Assembly: GCA_044226045.1 (NCBI GenBank) | Contig: JBGAHR010000008.1 | Span: 1-64,000, forward strand | Length of the DNA: 64,000 nucleotides | Direction: 5' to 3' | Source of the DNA: Endoryza sp044226045 | GTDB lineage: Bacteria > Bacteroidota > Bacteroidia > Chitinophagales > Chitinophagaceae | In this document: positions 15,594 to 24,015 of the stretch, piece by piece | Layout of the letters: every line of letters begins with the position of its first letter | Position numbering within the stretch: the first letter of the stretch is position 1 | Translations under genes and position numbers: made by a program | Notes under the pieces: generated by a model | What the model was told of the DNA's origin: nothing | The model's input: only the letters and a program-made list of their open reading frames with translations | The model's database searches: none

Positions 15594-17147
15594 TTAAAAT
15601 TTGAAACCAAGGGTGAGCAATACATTACCGGTATTGTCTTTGATATTCGCGAAGGTGTTGGCCTTGTCAGAAAGACGATAAGGGAAGTTCACATCCTTCA
15701 ACATGCTGTGAACATAAGTCAGGTCGACAAAGATTCCTTTATTGCGGTAACCCAATCCTCCACTCAGGTTCATTCTGTTTCCTTTCAATTCTGAATCCTT
15801 GTAAGGATTGCCGAAATATGCAAAGCCGAGGCGAGCCATGATCACATTAAACTTCAATTCTCCACCCACTCTGAAATTGAAGGTGTTTTTATAGGTGGCC
15901 TTGGTTGCTTTATTGACGGCATCATAATAATTGTCGGATTCATAATCACTCGCGCTGCTGAATCTGCCACCACGCACAGTCACATATTCAATATCAGCCG
16001 TGATGAACCCTTTCTGCTGTTTTACATCTTCCACTTCGTGCAACACATAAGAAGCGCTGACGGTGAATTTCCAGGGGCTTACAAAATCAAACTTGAAATC
16101 ATTTGTTGCCGGAAAAGATTTATCGGTTACGCTATCCGCTCCGGCTGGCAATCCATAAAGAGTAGGATAGTTTTCAAGATCGGTTACCATTTTGGCAGAA
16201 GTCAGTTTCTGGTTCAAGCCATATACAGAGGGCGTTTGAACAGCCAGACCTACACGGAAGAATTCAGCCGGCTTGGCGATCAATCCCAAACGGGCGTTCA
16301 ACCCAAAACCTTTTTGGGTCATGGTTTCTTCGTAAGAGGCGTAATTAAAATCGTTATCGTTATTGCCGGTGGCATCACTCTCTCTGATATAGGTACTGCG
16401 TGTATAGTTTACGATCGGTAAACCGATGCTGATACCGAGGTACAGCTTGTCATCCATATTGGAGGCATAACCAAAGGCGATCTCGGTAATGCCACCCTTT
16501 GTTTTTACCAGTCTTTCCTGGTCGAGCAAACCAGGTTTTTCTCCCTGGCCGATCAGGGTAATGCCGCCTCCGTTCAGATGAAGCGTATCTACCAGGTATT
16601 CATATACGGCCATTTTAGTGGGGAGTGTGATCAGCGAGGAGTTCCTCCAGTCCGAGTTGTCGAGCGAAAGCCCCGAGGCTGCGAAGTCGAGCGCATATTG
16701 TTCTGAGAAGGAACTATAGTCGTTTTGCCCCTTATAATAAACGTTGGAGTTGAAGTTGGCCACCCGGTTCACGCCGATACTGAATGCATTGCTTTTCCAG
16801 CGGCTGTACCGGTTGGAATAGCCCCAAACCAGGCCGGAAGTTCCAAAGTTGAACTTGTTGAGCGCATCTCCTTTTGAATCTGTTCCTCTGAAAGAGCCCT
16901 TGGCTTTTTGAAAAGAGAAGCCCGGACTCAAAACGATTTCACCAGTTTTGTAGAGGCCCAAACCGGCGGGGTTAACAAAAAGGGAACTGATTTCACCACC
17001 GAGGGAAGCCATGGCCCCGCCAATTGCCTGGTTGCGGGCGGTTCCCGAAGGATTGGTATATCCCAGCCTGAGCGCATCTTCCGGGATCTGTGCCAGCAGG
17101 CTATATGAGGAGAAGAAAAAAACAGAGAGGTAAAAAATTCTTTTCAT
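15594..17147 (-). CDS. OmpP1/FadL-family outer-membrane transporter
   Basis: The 517-residue protein has a signal peptide (cleaved after LLAQ) and the FadL/TodX N-terminal hallmark: alpha-helical segment TARNQAIGGAMASLGGEISSLFVNPAGLGLY, with the conserved N-P-A-G. The rest is rich in alternating beta strands and ends with NVLLTLGFKF, a typical barrel end with C-terminal Phe. Family members move hydrophobic compounds such as fatty acids across the outer membrane; the ligand here is unknown. It is monocistronic and shares a strong terminator with miaA. Confidence 0.87.
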   Translation of the reverse strand: MKRIFYLSVFFFSSYSLLAQIPEDALRLGYTNPSGTARNQAIGGAMASLGGEISSLFVNPAGLGLYKTGEIVLSPGFSFQKAKGSFRGTDSKGDALNKFNFGTSGLVWGYSNRYSRWKSNAFSIGVNRVANFNSNVYYKGQNDYSSFSEQYALDFAASGLSLDNSDWRNSSLITLPTKMAVYEYLVDTLHLNGGGITLIGQGEKPGLLDQERLVKTKGGITEIAFGYASNMDDKLYLGISIGLPIVNYTRSTYIRESDATGNNDNDFNYASYEETMTQKGFGLNARLGLIAKPAEFFRVGLAVQTPSVYGLNQKLTSAKMVTDLENYPTLYGLPAGADSVTDKSFPATNDFKFDFVSPWKFTVSASYVLHEVEDVKQQKGFITADIEYVTVRGGRFSSASDYESDNYYDAVNKATKATYKNTFNFRVGGELKFNVIMARLGFAYFGNPYKDSELKGNRMNLSGGLGYRNKGIFVDLTYVHSMLKDVNFPYRLSDKANTFANIKDNTGNVLLTLGFKF

Positions 17148-17178
17148 AACACTGGAGATTTAGCAGTAGAGAACCAAC

Positions 17179-17229
17179 AAAAAAGAGGAAATCAAATTCA
17201 AGAAAGGCTCAAATTGAATTCCTCTTTTC
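17179..17229 (-). terminator. hairpin terminator of the low-complexity lipoprotein gene
   Basis: AAAAGAGG near 17181 pairs with CCTCTTTT (17221-17228), and AAATTCAA (17194-17201) with TTGAATT (17214-17220), giving a long imperfect stem. The A run on its left side supplies the U tail on the minus strand. Confidence 0.5.
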
Positions 17230-17259
17230 TTATCAAGAGAAAGTAAAATCTATTTTCAA

Positions 17260-18027
17260 TCATCCTCCGCGACGACCGCTTCCACCACTACTGCTGCTGC
17301 CACCGGAAGAAGAACTTCCACCACTGCGGCTGCCGGATGAGGAAGAAGAAGAAGAGCTCGAAGAAGATGGCGTATAACTGCGGCTCGGGCTGCTGCTGCC
17401 GGAATTCCGGTAAGAATTGCTGTTGTCGTAGCTGCTGCTGTTACCGTTGTTGAATACCCTGCGGATGCTGCTGCCTAAACTGCTGTTATTGGAATTATTA
17501 TAGCTTCCGTATCCGCTGTTGGGCAGTCGGTTACTGGTTGATCCTTTGCGGAACACCTGTGTATTGCTGTTATTATAATTGGTATTGGTATAAGACGCCA
17601 GACTGAAATTTCTCACCCTGTTGTAAACACCGGGATTGGATTTGGGGTTCAGGATGATGATATTGGTACAGTAAGGATTGTAAAAACTGTTCCAGTTCCA
17701 GTAACCATTCCAGTAGTTGTTCCAGCTATAGGCGTATGGGCTTCCCCAACCAATATTCCAGGTGCTGTAGCTGTTCCAGTCGTAGTCATCAAAAGCATTC
17801 CAGCGGTATGGATTTCTTACCCTCATTCTCAGCCAGTGATCGTTGTAGTTGTCGTATTCGTAGCTGGAATATCGACCTGCACGATCCTGCTTAACCTCTA
17901 CATATTCTGCCGACTCCCTCTCCGGAGAGTAGTAAACATCATCCGGCGTCTGGGTGGTTTTATAAGCGCTGGTACAACTGGCGAAGCCGGCTGTAATGGC
18001 AATGGCAAGTAGAAATCGAGAGTTCAT
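17260..18027 (-). CDS. low-complexity Tyr/Asn/Trp- and Ser-rich lipoprotein
   Basis: The 255-residue product has a lipoprotein signal (lipobox GFASC at about residues 14-18). The middle (60-125) is packed with Trp, Tyr, Asn and Arg (YRWNAFDDYDWNSYSTWNIG, then repeated WNNYWNGYWNW). The C-terminal 90 residues are almost only Ser, Gly, Asn and Arg with a run of about ten Ser. No domain is recognised; such proteins may be called vitellogenin-like in other annotations, which carries no functional meaning. Location in the outer membrane or on the surface is likely. It is divergent from proS with overlapping promoter regions. Confidence 0.75.
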   Translation of the reverse strand: MNSRFLLAIAITAGFASCTSAYKTTQTPDDVYYSPERESAEYVEVKQDRAGRYSSYEYDNYNDHWLRMRVRNPYRWNAFDDYDWNSYSTWNIGWGSPYAYSWNNYWNGYWNWNSFYNPYCTNIIILNPKSNPGVYNRVRNFSLASYTNTNYNNSNTQVFRKGSTSNRLPNSGYGSYNNSNNSSLGSSIRRVFNNGNSSSYDNSNSYRNSGSSSPSRSYTPSSSSSSSSSSSGSRSGGSSSSGGSSSSGGSGRRGG

Positions 18028-18049
18028 AGACGTGGTTTTTAAAGTTTTA

Positions 18050-18057
18050 CAAACCTA
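18050..18057 (-). promoter_or_regulatory. -7 box for the low-complexity lipoprotein gene
   Basis: On the minus strand TAGGTTTG matches TAnnTTTG, ending 22 bases before the ATG at 18027. It lies only 5 bases from the plus-strand box at 18063, so the two promoters face away from each other and overlap in their upstream regions. Confidence 0.4.
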
Positions 18058-18062
18058 AACGT

Positions 18063-18070
18063 TACTTTTG
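18063..18070 (+). promoter_or_regulatory. -7 box upstream of proS
   Basis: TACTTTTG matches TAnnTTTG, with a T-rich element (gtttta) about 20 bases upstream. The leader to the proS ATG at 18197 would be about 120 bases. Confidence 0.45.
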
Positions 18071-18196
18071 CGTTCCGGTACTAAAAGTACAATAAAAAGA
18101 CACCCGGTAAAAGCATTTTATTGCAGCCGGAATGTTAAATGTTTAAAAACAAGGTATTGAGCCAAAAGGCTTAAGGCAAATCAATTTTTTTAGCAC

Positions 18197-19675
18197 ATGA
18201 GCAAAGAAATTACGTCGAGGGCGCAGGATTATTCGCAATGGTATAACGACCTGGTGATTAAGGGTAGTCTGGCCGATTATTCGGCTGTGAGGGGATGTAT
18301 GGTGATCAAACCTTACGGATTTGCGCTTTGGGAGAACATGCGCGATGCGCTGGACAGGATGTTCAAGGAAACTGGTCACGTCAATGCCTATTTCCCGCTT
18401 TTTGTCCCTAAAAGCCTGTTTGAAGCAGAAGAAAAGAATGCCGAAGGATTTGCCAAGGAATGCGCGGTGGTTACCCATTACCGGCTTAAGTCCGACCCCT
18501 CCAAAAAAGGAGCCCTGATGGTGGATCCCGATGCCCGCCTGGAAGAAGAACTGGTAGTAAGACCAACCAGCGAGGCAATTATCTGGAATACGTATAAAAA
18601 CTGGATTCAGTCATACCGCGACCTGCCAATCCTGATTAATCAGTGGGCCAATGTGGTGCGTTGGGAAATGAGAACACGCCTTTTTCTGCGTACAGCCGAA
18701 TTTTTGTGGCAGGAAGGTCATACCGCTCATGCCACAGCGCAGGAAGCCGTAGAAGAAACAACCAGGATGCTGGATGTGTACGCCGATTTTGTGGAAAACT
18801 GGATGGCCCTTCCGGTAATCAAAGGAGTGAAAACGGAAAGTGAAAGATTCGCGGGTGCAGTGGACACCTATTGCATTGAAGCCCTGATGCAGGATGGAAA
18901 AGCGCTTCAGGCAGGTACTTCCCATTTCCTGGGTCAGAATTTCGCCAAAGCCTTTGATGTGCGGTTCTCCGACAAAGACAATAAACTCGATTATGTATGG
19001 GCCACCAGCTGGGGGGTCAGCACGCGACTGATCGGCGCCCTGGTAATGGCTCACAGCGATGACGACGGACTGATCCTGCCACCCAAAATCGCGCCGCTGC
19101 AGGTAGTGATCGTTCCCATCTATAAGGGCGAAGAACAGAAATCGAAGATTGACGTGAAAGTACAGGAGCTGATGAAAGAACTGAAAGCCGCCGGCGTTCG
19201 CGTTAAATACGACGATGCAGATAACAGCCGCCCGGGATGGAAATTCGCGGAATATGAATTGAAAGGGGTTCCTGTTCGTATAGCCATCGGCGCCAGAGAC
19301 CTCGAAAACAATACGGTTGAACTGGCCCGCAGGGATACCAAAGAAAAAGCAAGTGTATCCATGGATGGACTGGCTGCCCGTATCCTGGCTTTGCTGGACG
19401 AAGTGCAGCAGGCTATATATAATAAGGCCCTTGCTTATCGCGATGCGCATATTACCAAAGTGGATACCTGGCAGGAATTTGAATCCGTATTGAACGAAAA
19501 AGCCGGATTTGTTTCCGCCCATTGGGATGGCACAGCCGAAACCGAAGCAAAGATCAAAGAATTGACAAAGGCAACCATCCGCTGTATCCCGCTCAACAAC
19601 CCTTCCGAAGAAGGTAAATGTATACTAACGGGAAAGCCCAGCAGCCAACGGGTTTTGTTTGCCCAGGCCTACTAA
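18197..19675 (+). CDS. proS: proline--tRNA ligase (short, archaeal/eukaryotic-type)
   Basis: This class II synthetase charges tRNA-Pro. The 492-residue length and the lack of an editing insertion mark the short ProS type found in Bacteroidota and archaea. Visible are SQWYNDLVIKGSLADYSAVRG, motif 1 around MRDALDRMFKETGHVNAYFPLFVP, motif 2 in RWEMRTRLFLRTAEFLWQEGHTAH, motif 3 region WATSWGVSTRLIGALVMAHSDDDGLILPP, the anticodon-binding domain (VVIVPIYKG onward) and a C-terminal zinc-binding-like extension ending in FAQAY. A strong terminator follows. Confidence 0.97.
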   Translation: MSKEITSRAQDYSQWYNDLVIKGSLADYSAVRGCMVIKPYGFALWENMRDALDRMFKETGHVNAYFPLFVPKSLFEAEEKNAEGFAKECAVVTHYRLKSDPSKKGALMVDPDARLEEELVVRPTSEAIIWNTYKNWIQSYRDLPILINQWANVVRWEMRTRLFLRTAEFLWQEGHTAHATAQEAVEETTRMLDVYADFVENWMALPVIKGVKTESERFAGAVDTYCIEALMQDGKALQAGTSHFLGQNFAKAFDVRFSDKDNKLDYVWATSWGVSTRLIGALVMAHSDDDGLILPPKIAPLQVVIVPIYKGEEQKSKIDVKVQELMKELKAAGVRVKYDDADNSRPGWKFAEYELKGVPVRIAIGARDLENNTVELARRDTKEKASVSMDGLAARILALLDEVQQAIYNKALAYRDAHITKVDTWQEFESVLNEKAGFVSAHWDGTAETEAKIKELTKATIRCIPLNNPSEEGKCILTGKPSSQRVLFAQAY

Positions 19676-19701
19676 AAAAAATTCCATTAAAATAGGTAGT
19701 T

Positions 19702-19734
19702 AAAGCCGTCCTTTAAGGACGGCTTTATTTTTTT
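19702..19734 (+). terminator. rho-independent terminator of proS
   Basis: AAAGCCGTCC (19702-19711) pairs perfectly with GGACGGCTTT (19717-19726), loop TTTAA, followed by ATTTTTTT. It starts 27 bases after the stop codon. Confidence 0.9.
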
Positions 19735-19747
19735 AGAGATCAGTAAA

Positions 19748-19798
19748 CCCATCCGTCATCCGTAATTGCATTGGCTCATTGGCCAATTGAGCCCTCAG
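19748..19798. repeat. short intergenic module pair (catccgtcatccgtaat + ggctcattgg)
   Basis: The stretch catccgtcatccgtaat (19750-19766) followed by cattggctcattggccaattgagc (19769-19792) repeats two modules seen together again at 36620-36690 and at 34049-34131. The rest of the 234-base gap up to the first DUF5362 gene shows nothing further. Confidence 0.6.
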
Positions 19799-19909
19799 CT
19801 TTTTCTACTAACAACAGGATATTATATGATCTGATCACGATTGTTGATTTGATTACTTCGTTGGTAATAATTAAATAACTATATTGGACAAACTAAAATA
19901 CTAACCGCT

Positions 19910-20338
19910 ATGGATAGCACTGCAACTATTTTTGATCTTCAGGTAGATGAGGATATAAAACAGCATCTAACGGACACAGCCCGGTGGGCGAAATTTCTTT
20001 CAATTGTCGGATTCATATTTTTCGGGCTTTTACTGATTTTTTCCTTGTTTGCCATTGGTTCGGTTTCTTCAAGCAATTCAGCTTATTCCGGAGCCACTCA
20101 AATGATTCTGTTGCTTGTATTTGTGGCTTTGTACATTTGTCCTCTCATTTTCCTTTTCAATTTTTCGAGAAAAATGCAAACTGCCCTCCGTCAAAACGAC
20201 CAGCAGTCATTATCAGTTTCCTTCAGGAGTTTGAAGTATTGTTACAAATACCTCGGCATATTAACCATCGTCATTCTCGGCCTCTATCTGCTTGTTTTTG
20301 TCTTTGGGTTACTCGCCGCAAGCTCCGGCAGATTGTAG
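19910..20338 (+). CDS. DUF5362 family membrane protein, paralogue 1 of 3
   Basis: The 142-residue protein has a short polar N-terminus, the motif LTDTARWAKFLSIVGFI leading into the first membrane segment (about 27-50), two more (about 64-84 and 113-137) and a polar loop in between with LRQNDQQSLSVSFRSLKYCYKYLGI. The pattern 'A-x-W-A-K/R-F-L/I' and 'S/F-x-x-L-K-x-Y-F/K' is shared with the next two genes. The family has no known function. It is the first gene of a three-gene tandem array placed beside the RDD/SpoIIM/MoxR locus. Confidence 0.75.
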   Translation: MDSTATIFDLQVDEDIKQHLTDTARWAKFLSIVGFIFFGLLLIFSLFAIGSVSSSNSAYSGATQMILLLVFVALYICPLIFLFNFSRKMQTALRQNDQQSLSVSFRSLKYCYKYLGILTIVILGLYLLVFVFGLLAASSGRL

Positions 20339-20372
20339 TATATTTGATGAGTCAACCTTAAATTAAAATGAT

Positions 20373-20807
20373 ATGGATCCACAGCAAGATCAATCCATCC
20401 TCGGCGACGAGTTATCAGTTACACCTTCCATCCAGCAATATGTAGCAGACGCCACCAAGTGGGCCCGCTTTCTGTGCATCATCATCACCGTTTTTATGGT
20501 GCTTTGTGTAGGATTTGTATTATTGGGGGGCAATGGAATTTCAGTGGTACTGGAAGAACAGTTCAGGCTACCTTCCGGCGGTTTCGGCATATTGATAGGT
20601 GTGCTGATGTTCATTGTGCTTATTGTAGGAATTCTTTTTTATTTCCTTTGGCGATTTGCTACGCTTACCAAACGCGGGTTGGAAATGAGGAACCAGGATA
20701 TGTTCAATAAAGGACTGGCCGCCCTTAAAATATATTTCACCATTTATGGTGTGTTCACGGTTATCGGTATGGTGTCTACCATCAGAATTCTTTTCACGTT
20801 ATTCTAA
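20373..20807 (+). CDS. DUF5362 family membrane protein, paralogue 2 of 3
   Basis: The 144-residue protein shows the same layout as its neighbours: polar N-terminus, VADATKWARFLCIIITVFMVL at the first membrane span, a second span around 70-90, a loop with TKRGLEMRNQDMFNKGLAALKIYFTIYGV, and a last span. It follows paralogue 1 by 34 bases and precedes paralogue 3 by 11 bases, so the three are probably one transcript. Sequence identity between copies is low outside the W-A-K/R and L-K-x-Y motifs, pointing to an old duplication. Confidence 0.75.
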   Translation: MDPQQDQSILGDELSVTPSIQQYVADATKWARFLCIIITVFMVLCVGFVLLGGNGISVVLEEQFRLPSGGFGILIGVLMFIVLIVGILFYFLWRFATLTKRGLEMRNQDMFNKGLAALKIYFTIYGVFTVIGMVSTIRILFTLF

Positions 20808-20818
20808 ACCCTGCAATC

Positions 20819-21256
20819 ATGGAAAATTCTCCCAACATACACGACGATCTCTTTGAAGTCAGTTTCGATTATTCAGCAAAGGAAAGCCTGAAAGCAGCTG
20901 CTTCCTGGGCTAAGATTATTGCCATTCTCGGATTTGTTTCCTATGGTATTACACTGCTCGCCGCCGTCCTGGGAAAGGCGCAGACTTTAAAAGGCTTTTC
21001 TGACTCCGCATCAGATGTCGCCTCTACTGTCTATTCAATAGTAACGGTAGTGATCGGTGTAGCGATCACTATTTTTCTGTTCAAATTCGCGCAAAAGACC
21101 GCCCAGGGGATCAATCAATTACATCAGGGTTCGCTTGAAGAAGGGTTTAGCGCCTTGCGATATTATTTCAAGATACAAGGTATACTGCTAATCATTGTAA
21201 TAGCGTTTGTTTTTCTGGTGGTGATCCTGGCTGTAGTTAGCGGCGGGTTTCGCTAA
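20819..21256 (+). CDS. DUF5362 family membrane protein, paralogue 3 of 3
   Basis: The 145-residue protein has DYSAKESLKAAASWAKIIAILGFV at the first span, a second span at about 75-97, the loop KTAQGINQLHQGSLEEGFSALRYYFKIQGI and a final span. The conserved loop (small residues, then F-x-A-L-R/K-Y-Y/F-F-K) is clearest here. It ends 13 bases before the stop of the convergent RDD gene. Cell location is the inner membrane; the function is unknown. Regulation or complex formation with the neighbouring membrane genes is possible but not shown. Confidence 0.75.
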   Translation: MENSPNIHDDLFEVSFDYSAKESLKAAASWAKIIAILGFVSYGITLLAAVLGKAQTLKGFSDSASDVASTVYSIVTVVIGVAITIFLFKFAQKTAQGINQLHQGSLEEGFSALRYYFKIQGILLIIVIAFVFLVVILAVVSGGFR

Positions 21257-21269
21257 TAATAGGATTCCG

Positions 21270-22055
21270 CTAGTTAACCGAATAGTAATTATAATCTTTC
21301 AGGAGAGTCTCCAGGAATTCCAATGAGTTCTGGTCACTCTCCAGTTTTAATTTTGACTTGATACGGTCGGCAATCCTTAAGGAAAGGTCGTAGTCATTCT
21401 TCTTCCTTACATTTTCAATTATACTTTTCAGGGTATTGATATCCCGGTCGCTGAGCTGCATCACCTGGGGATACTTTGGCTGGTAGGTAGATTCTACTTC
21501 GGTAAACACGGTGTCTTCCCAGGACGTGCGGTTCCTCAGATCGATGATGATGGTTCCGGCAACAAGGTCTCCGATTCTTTGCGACATGGGCGTAAAAATG
21601 ACGGTGGCCAGGCCAACGAAAATAATCGGGAAGAAATAGACCGGGATATCTCTGGTGGCAATGGCAAATACAAACAGAACTGGAAAATCAATTATACGGA
21701 AAGCCCATCTCAGCAGGTATTGTCCGAGACTTGGTTGTCCACCCTCACTGGTGATCACCCGGATATTCATAGCCATTTTTCCAGGACTCCTGCCATTAAA
21801 ACTGATTTCGCAAATCAGGTGGTAAAAGAGGATCAGCAGATTGATTGAAAGGGCTGTCCAGAAGGTCCAGCCATTGTCTCCATCTCCCCAGGCGACTGTA
21901 AAATATTGATAGAGACCAAAAATAAGCGTGAGCAATTTTACCAGCACCCATTGTATGAGCAGATCAATAATCCAGGCAAAAAATCGTTTGTGAAATGGAG
22001 CGATGGCGAAATCGACCTCAATGTTAAATCCCGTGTCCATTTTTACCAAAGCCAT
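21270..22055 (-). CDS. RDD family membrane protein
   Basis: The 261-residue protein carries an RDD domain at about 20-155: FHKRFFAWIIDLLIQWVLVKLL (R...D signature in the first span), NGRSPGKMAMNIRVITSEGGQPS with the G-K-x-x-x-x-I/L-R-V motif, and LLRWAFRIIDFPVLFVF with the second conserved R and D. The C-terminal 80 residues are polar with helices (LSDRDINTLKSIIENVRKKN) and may be cytosolic. RDD proteins are proposed transport or membrane-stress proteins without a settled function. The gene is divergent from the SpoIIM-like gene (126 bases apart), the usual neighbour in this kind of locus. Confidence 0.9.
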   Translation of the reverse strand: MALVKMDTGFNIEVDFAIAPFHKRFFAWIIDLLIQWVLVKLLTLIFGLYQYFTVAWGDGDNGWTFWTALSINLLILFYHLICEISFNGRSPGKMAMNIRVITSEGGQPSLGQYLLRWAFRIIDFPVLFVFAIATRDIPVYFFPIIFVGLATVIFTPMSQRIGDLVAGTIIIDLRNRTSWEDTVFTEVESTYQPKYPQVMQLSDRDINTLKSIIENVRKKNDYDLSLRIADRIKSKLKLESDQNSLEFLETLLKDYNYYSVN

Positions 22056-22181
22056 AGATCGATTTGATGTTTATTTTGGAGATTGATACTAAAACGTTCG
22101 AATTTAACTATTATATTTATCCATAAATATATTTTTTTACCGCGAACCGGTGTTCCCGGCCGCGTTTAAAACAGGCTTACC

Positions 22182-23171
22182 GTGCGAGAGGGATTATTCA
22201 TTAAGAAAAATATCGATAAATGGCGTCAATATCAATATGAGAAGACGAACAACCCCGATGAAATGGCCAGCCAGTTTACCGAACTGGTCAACGATCTGGG
22301 ATACTCTAAAACATTCTATCCGCAAAGTAAGGTAACCGCTTATCTGAATGGACTGGCTTCCCGGATCTACCTGGGGATTTACAAAAACAAAAAAGAGGAG
22401 TCTTCCCGGATCATACGGTTCTGGAAAACCGAACTGCCGATGGTCATTTACCGGCATCGAAGAGCTTTGTTAATTGCCCTGTCTGTTTTTATCCTGTTTT
22501 CGATCATCGGCGCAGGATCGGCTGCACATGACCGAACATTCATCTCAGCAATCCTGGGACCGGACTATGTGCAGATGACAGAAGAGAATATCTCTAACGG
22601 AGATCCCTTCGGCGTATACAAAGGAGAGGAGGAATGGCGTATGTTCGTGAGTATCGCCATCAACAATATCCAGGTGGCGTTTTATGTGTTTGTGCTGGGC
22701 TTCCTGCTTTCCCTGGGCACCGGCTGGCTCCTGTTGAAAAACGGAGTGATGGTGGGTGTCTTCCAATACCTGTTTTTTTCGAAAGGGCTGGGATGGGATT
22801 CGGTGCTGGTGATCTGGATTCATGGTACCCTGGAAATCTCTTCCATCATACTATCCGGTGCGGCCGGCATCATCCTCGGCAATAGTATTATGTTTCCGGG
22901 AACGACCACCCGTTTGAAATCGATGCTGGCAGGAGCAAAAGATGGAATGAAAATCCTGGTGGGCATCGCTCCGATTTTGATGGTGGCCGCATTCCTCGAA
23001 GGATTCGTAACCCGCCATACAGAAATGCCCAAAGGCCTCAGTATTTCCATCCTGGCTATCTCGTTTCTTTTTATCATCTGGTATTTCGGGCTCTACCCGG
23101 TATGGGTCGCCAGGAAATCAAAAACGAATTCAGTTTCGCCTGTAACTTATGATACCCCCCAAGCTGATTAA
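22182..23171 (+). CDS. SpoIIM-like membrane protein (stage II sporulation M family)
   Basis: The 329-residue protein has a cytosolic N-terminal helical region (1-90) and five to six membrane segments (about 100-120, 160-190, 200-225, 235-260, 270-290, 295-315). Typical SpoIIM features are FVSIAINNIQVAFYVFVLGFLLSLGTGWLLLKNGVMVG and WIHGTLEISSIILSGAAGIILG. The organism is not expected to sporulate; in Bacteroidota the family appears beside RDD, DUF4129, MoxR and DUF58 genes. The start is GTG at 22182, preceded by no strong ribosome-binding site; no in-frame ATG precedes it. The DUF4129 gene overlaps its end by 23 bases. Confidence 0.88.
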   Translation: MREGLFIKKNIDKWRQYQYEKTNNPDEMASQFTELVNDLGYSKTFYPQSKVTAYLNGLASRIYLGIYKNKKEESSRIIRFWKTELPMVIYRHRRALLIALSVFILFSIIGAGSAAHDRTFISAILGPDYVQMTEENISNGDPFGVYKGEEEWRMFVSIAINNIQVAFYVFVLGFLLSLGTGWLLLKNGVMVGVFQYLFFSKGLGWDSVLVIWIHGTLEISSIILSGAAGIILGNSIMFPGTTTRLKSMLAGAKDGMKILVGIAPILMVAAFLEGFVTRHTEMPKGLSISILAISFLFIIWYFGLYPVWVARKSKTNSVSPVTYDTPQAD

Positions 23172-24015
23172 ATATAAACTGACTATCTTTTTTATCACCG
23201 CCCTGTTACTCGCAGGTCCGCTGACATCCCGTTCGCAGGTAGTACCGGATACATCGGTGCATGAAATAGTGGTGGATTCGCAGTCTGTTTACCTGTCAGA
23301 TACGGCGGTGATGGATCCGGAGGAGGTGAGTGAGACGGCTGCCCTCGATACCACGTACCGCGAGATAAGCAACCGGCTGGATACCCTTCCCTACAGCTAT
23401 CCCGACAGCCTGACGCTTCGATCCGTTTCCGCTCAAACGGCCGATAGTTTCCGAAACGCAAAAGTATTCGCCTACGCCAATGATCCCCGTTACTGGAAGA
23501 AAGTGGAGCCCCTCCCCGAAACGAAAACCGCCGAGCCCGGCTTGCTGGAAAAAATACTGTCAAGCAACACCACCCGCATAGTGATGTATGTGCTGCTTGG
23601 ATTGTTTTTGATGTACGTCATCTACCGGATCATTGTCAATAACAGCCTTTTCTACGGTCCATCGAAAAAAATAACCGCAGAGAGCGAAGAGATCAATGAA
23701 GAGGAAATCAGGGACCTGGATATCGATACCCGGATAAAACAGGCCATACAGTCAGGTGATCAGCGGCTGGCTACCAGGTATATGTACCTGAAAAGCCTGC
23801 AGCGGCTTGATCTGGCCGGATTGATACGGTATCATCCGCAGGCTACCAATCATGAATATACCCGACAACTAAGCGCCCACGCGCTTTCAGCGGATTTTGG
23901 ATTGCTTACACATATTTATGAATACATCTGGTACGGTGAGTTCAGTGTGAACGAAGAACAATTTACCATGGTACAGGCACATTTCGACAAATTTTATAAA
24001 TCGGTAAGGAGTTGA
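23149..24015 (+). CDS. DUF4129 domain membrane protein
   Basis: The 288-residue protein has an N-terminal signal or anchor (about 8-26), a periplasmic region of about 110 residues, one membrane span (TTRIVMYVLLGLFLMYVIYRIIV, about 143-163) and a cytosolic DUF4129 domain with IKQAIQSGDQRLATRYMYLKSLQRLDLAGLI, TNHEYTRQL and the Y-E-x-x-W-Y-G-E/x-F end (YEYIWYGEF). DUF4129 is the domain also found at the C-terminus of bacterial transglutaminase-like membrane proteins. Start ATG 23149 lies inside the spoIIM-like gene, which implies translational coupling. Function unknown. Confidence 0.85.
   Translation: MIPPKLIKYKLTIFFITALLLAGPLTSRSQVVPDTSVHEIVVDSQSVYLSDTAVMDPEEVSETAALDTTYREISNRLDTLPYSYPDSLTLRSVSAQTADSFRNAKVFAYANDPRYWKKVEPLPETKTAEPGLLEKILSSNTTRIVMYVLLGLFLMYVIYRIIVNNSLFYGPSKKITAESEEINEEEIRDLDIDTRIKQAIQSGDQRLATRYMYLKSLQRLDLAGLIRYHPQATNHEYTRQLSAHALSADFGLLTHIYEYIWYGEFSVNEEQFTMVQAHFDKFYKSVRS

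Noticed and set aside
22182..23171. Evidence for endospore formation from a SpoIIM-like protein
   Set aside because: The family is widespread in non-sporulating bacteria and here belongs to a MoxR/DUF58 locus; no other sporulation gene is present.
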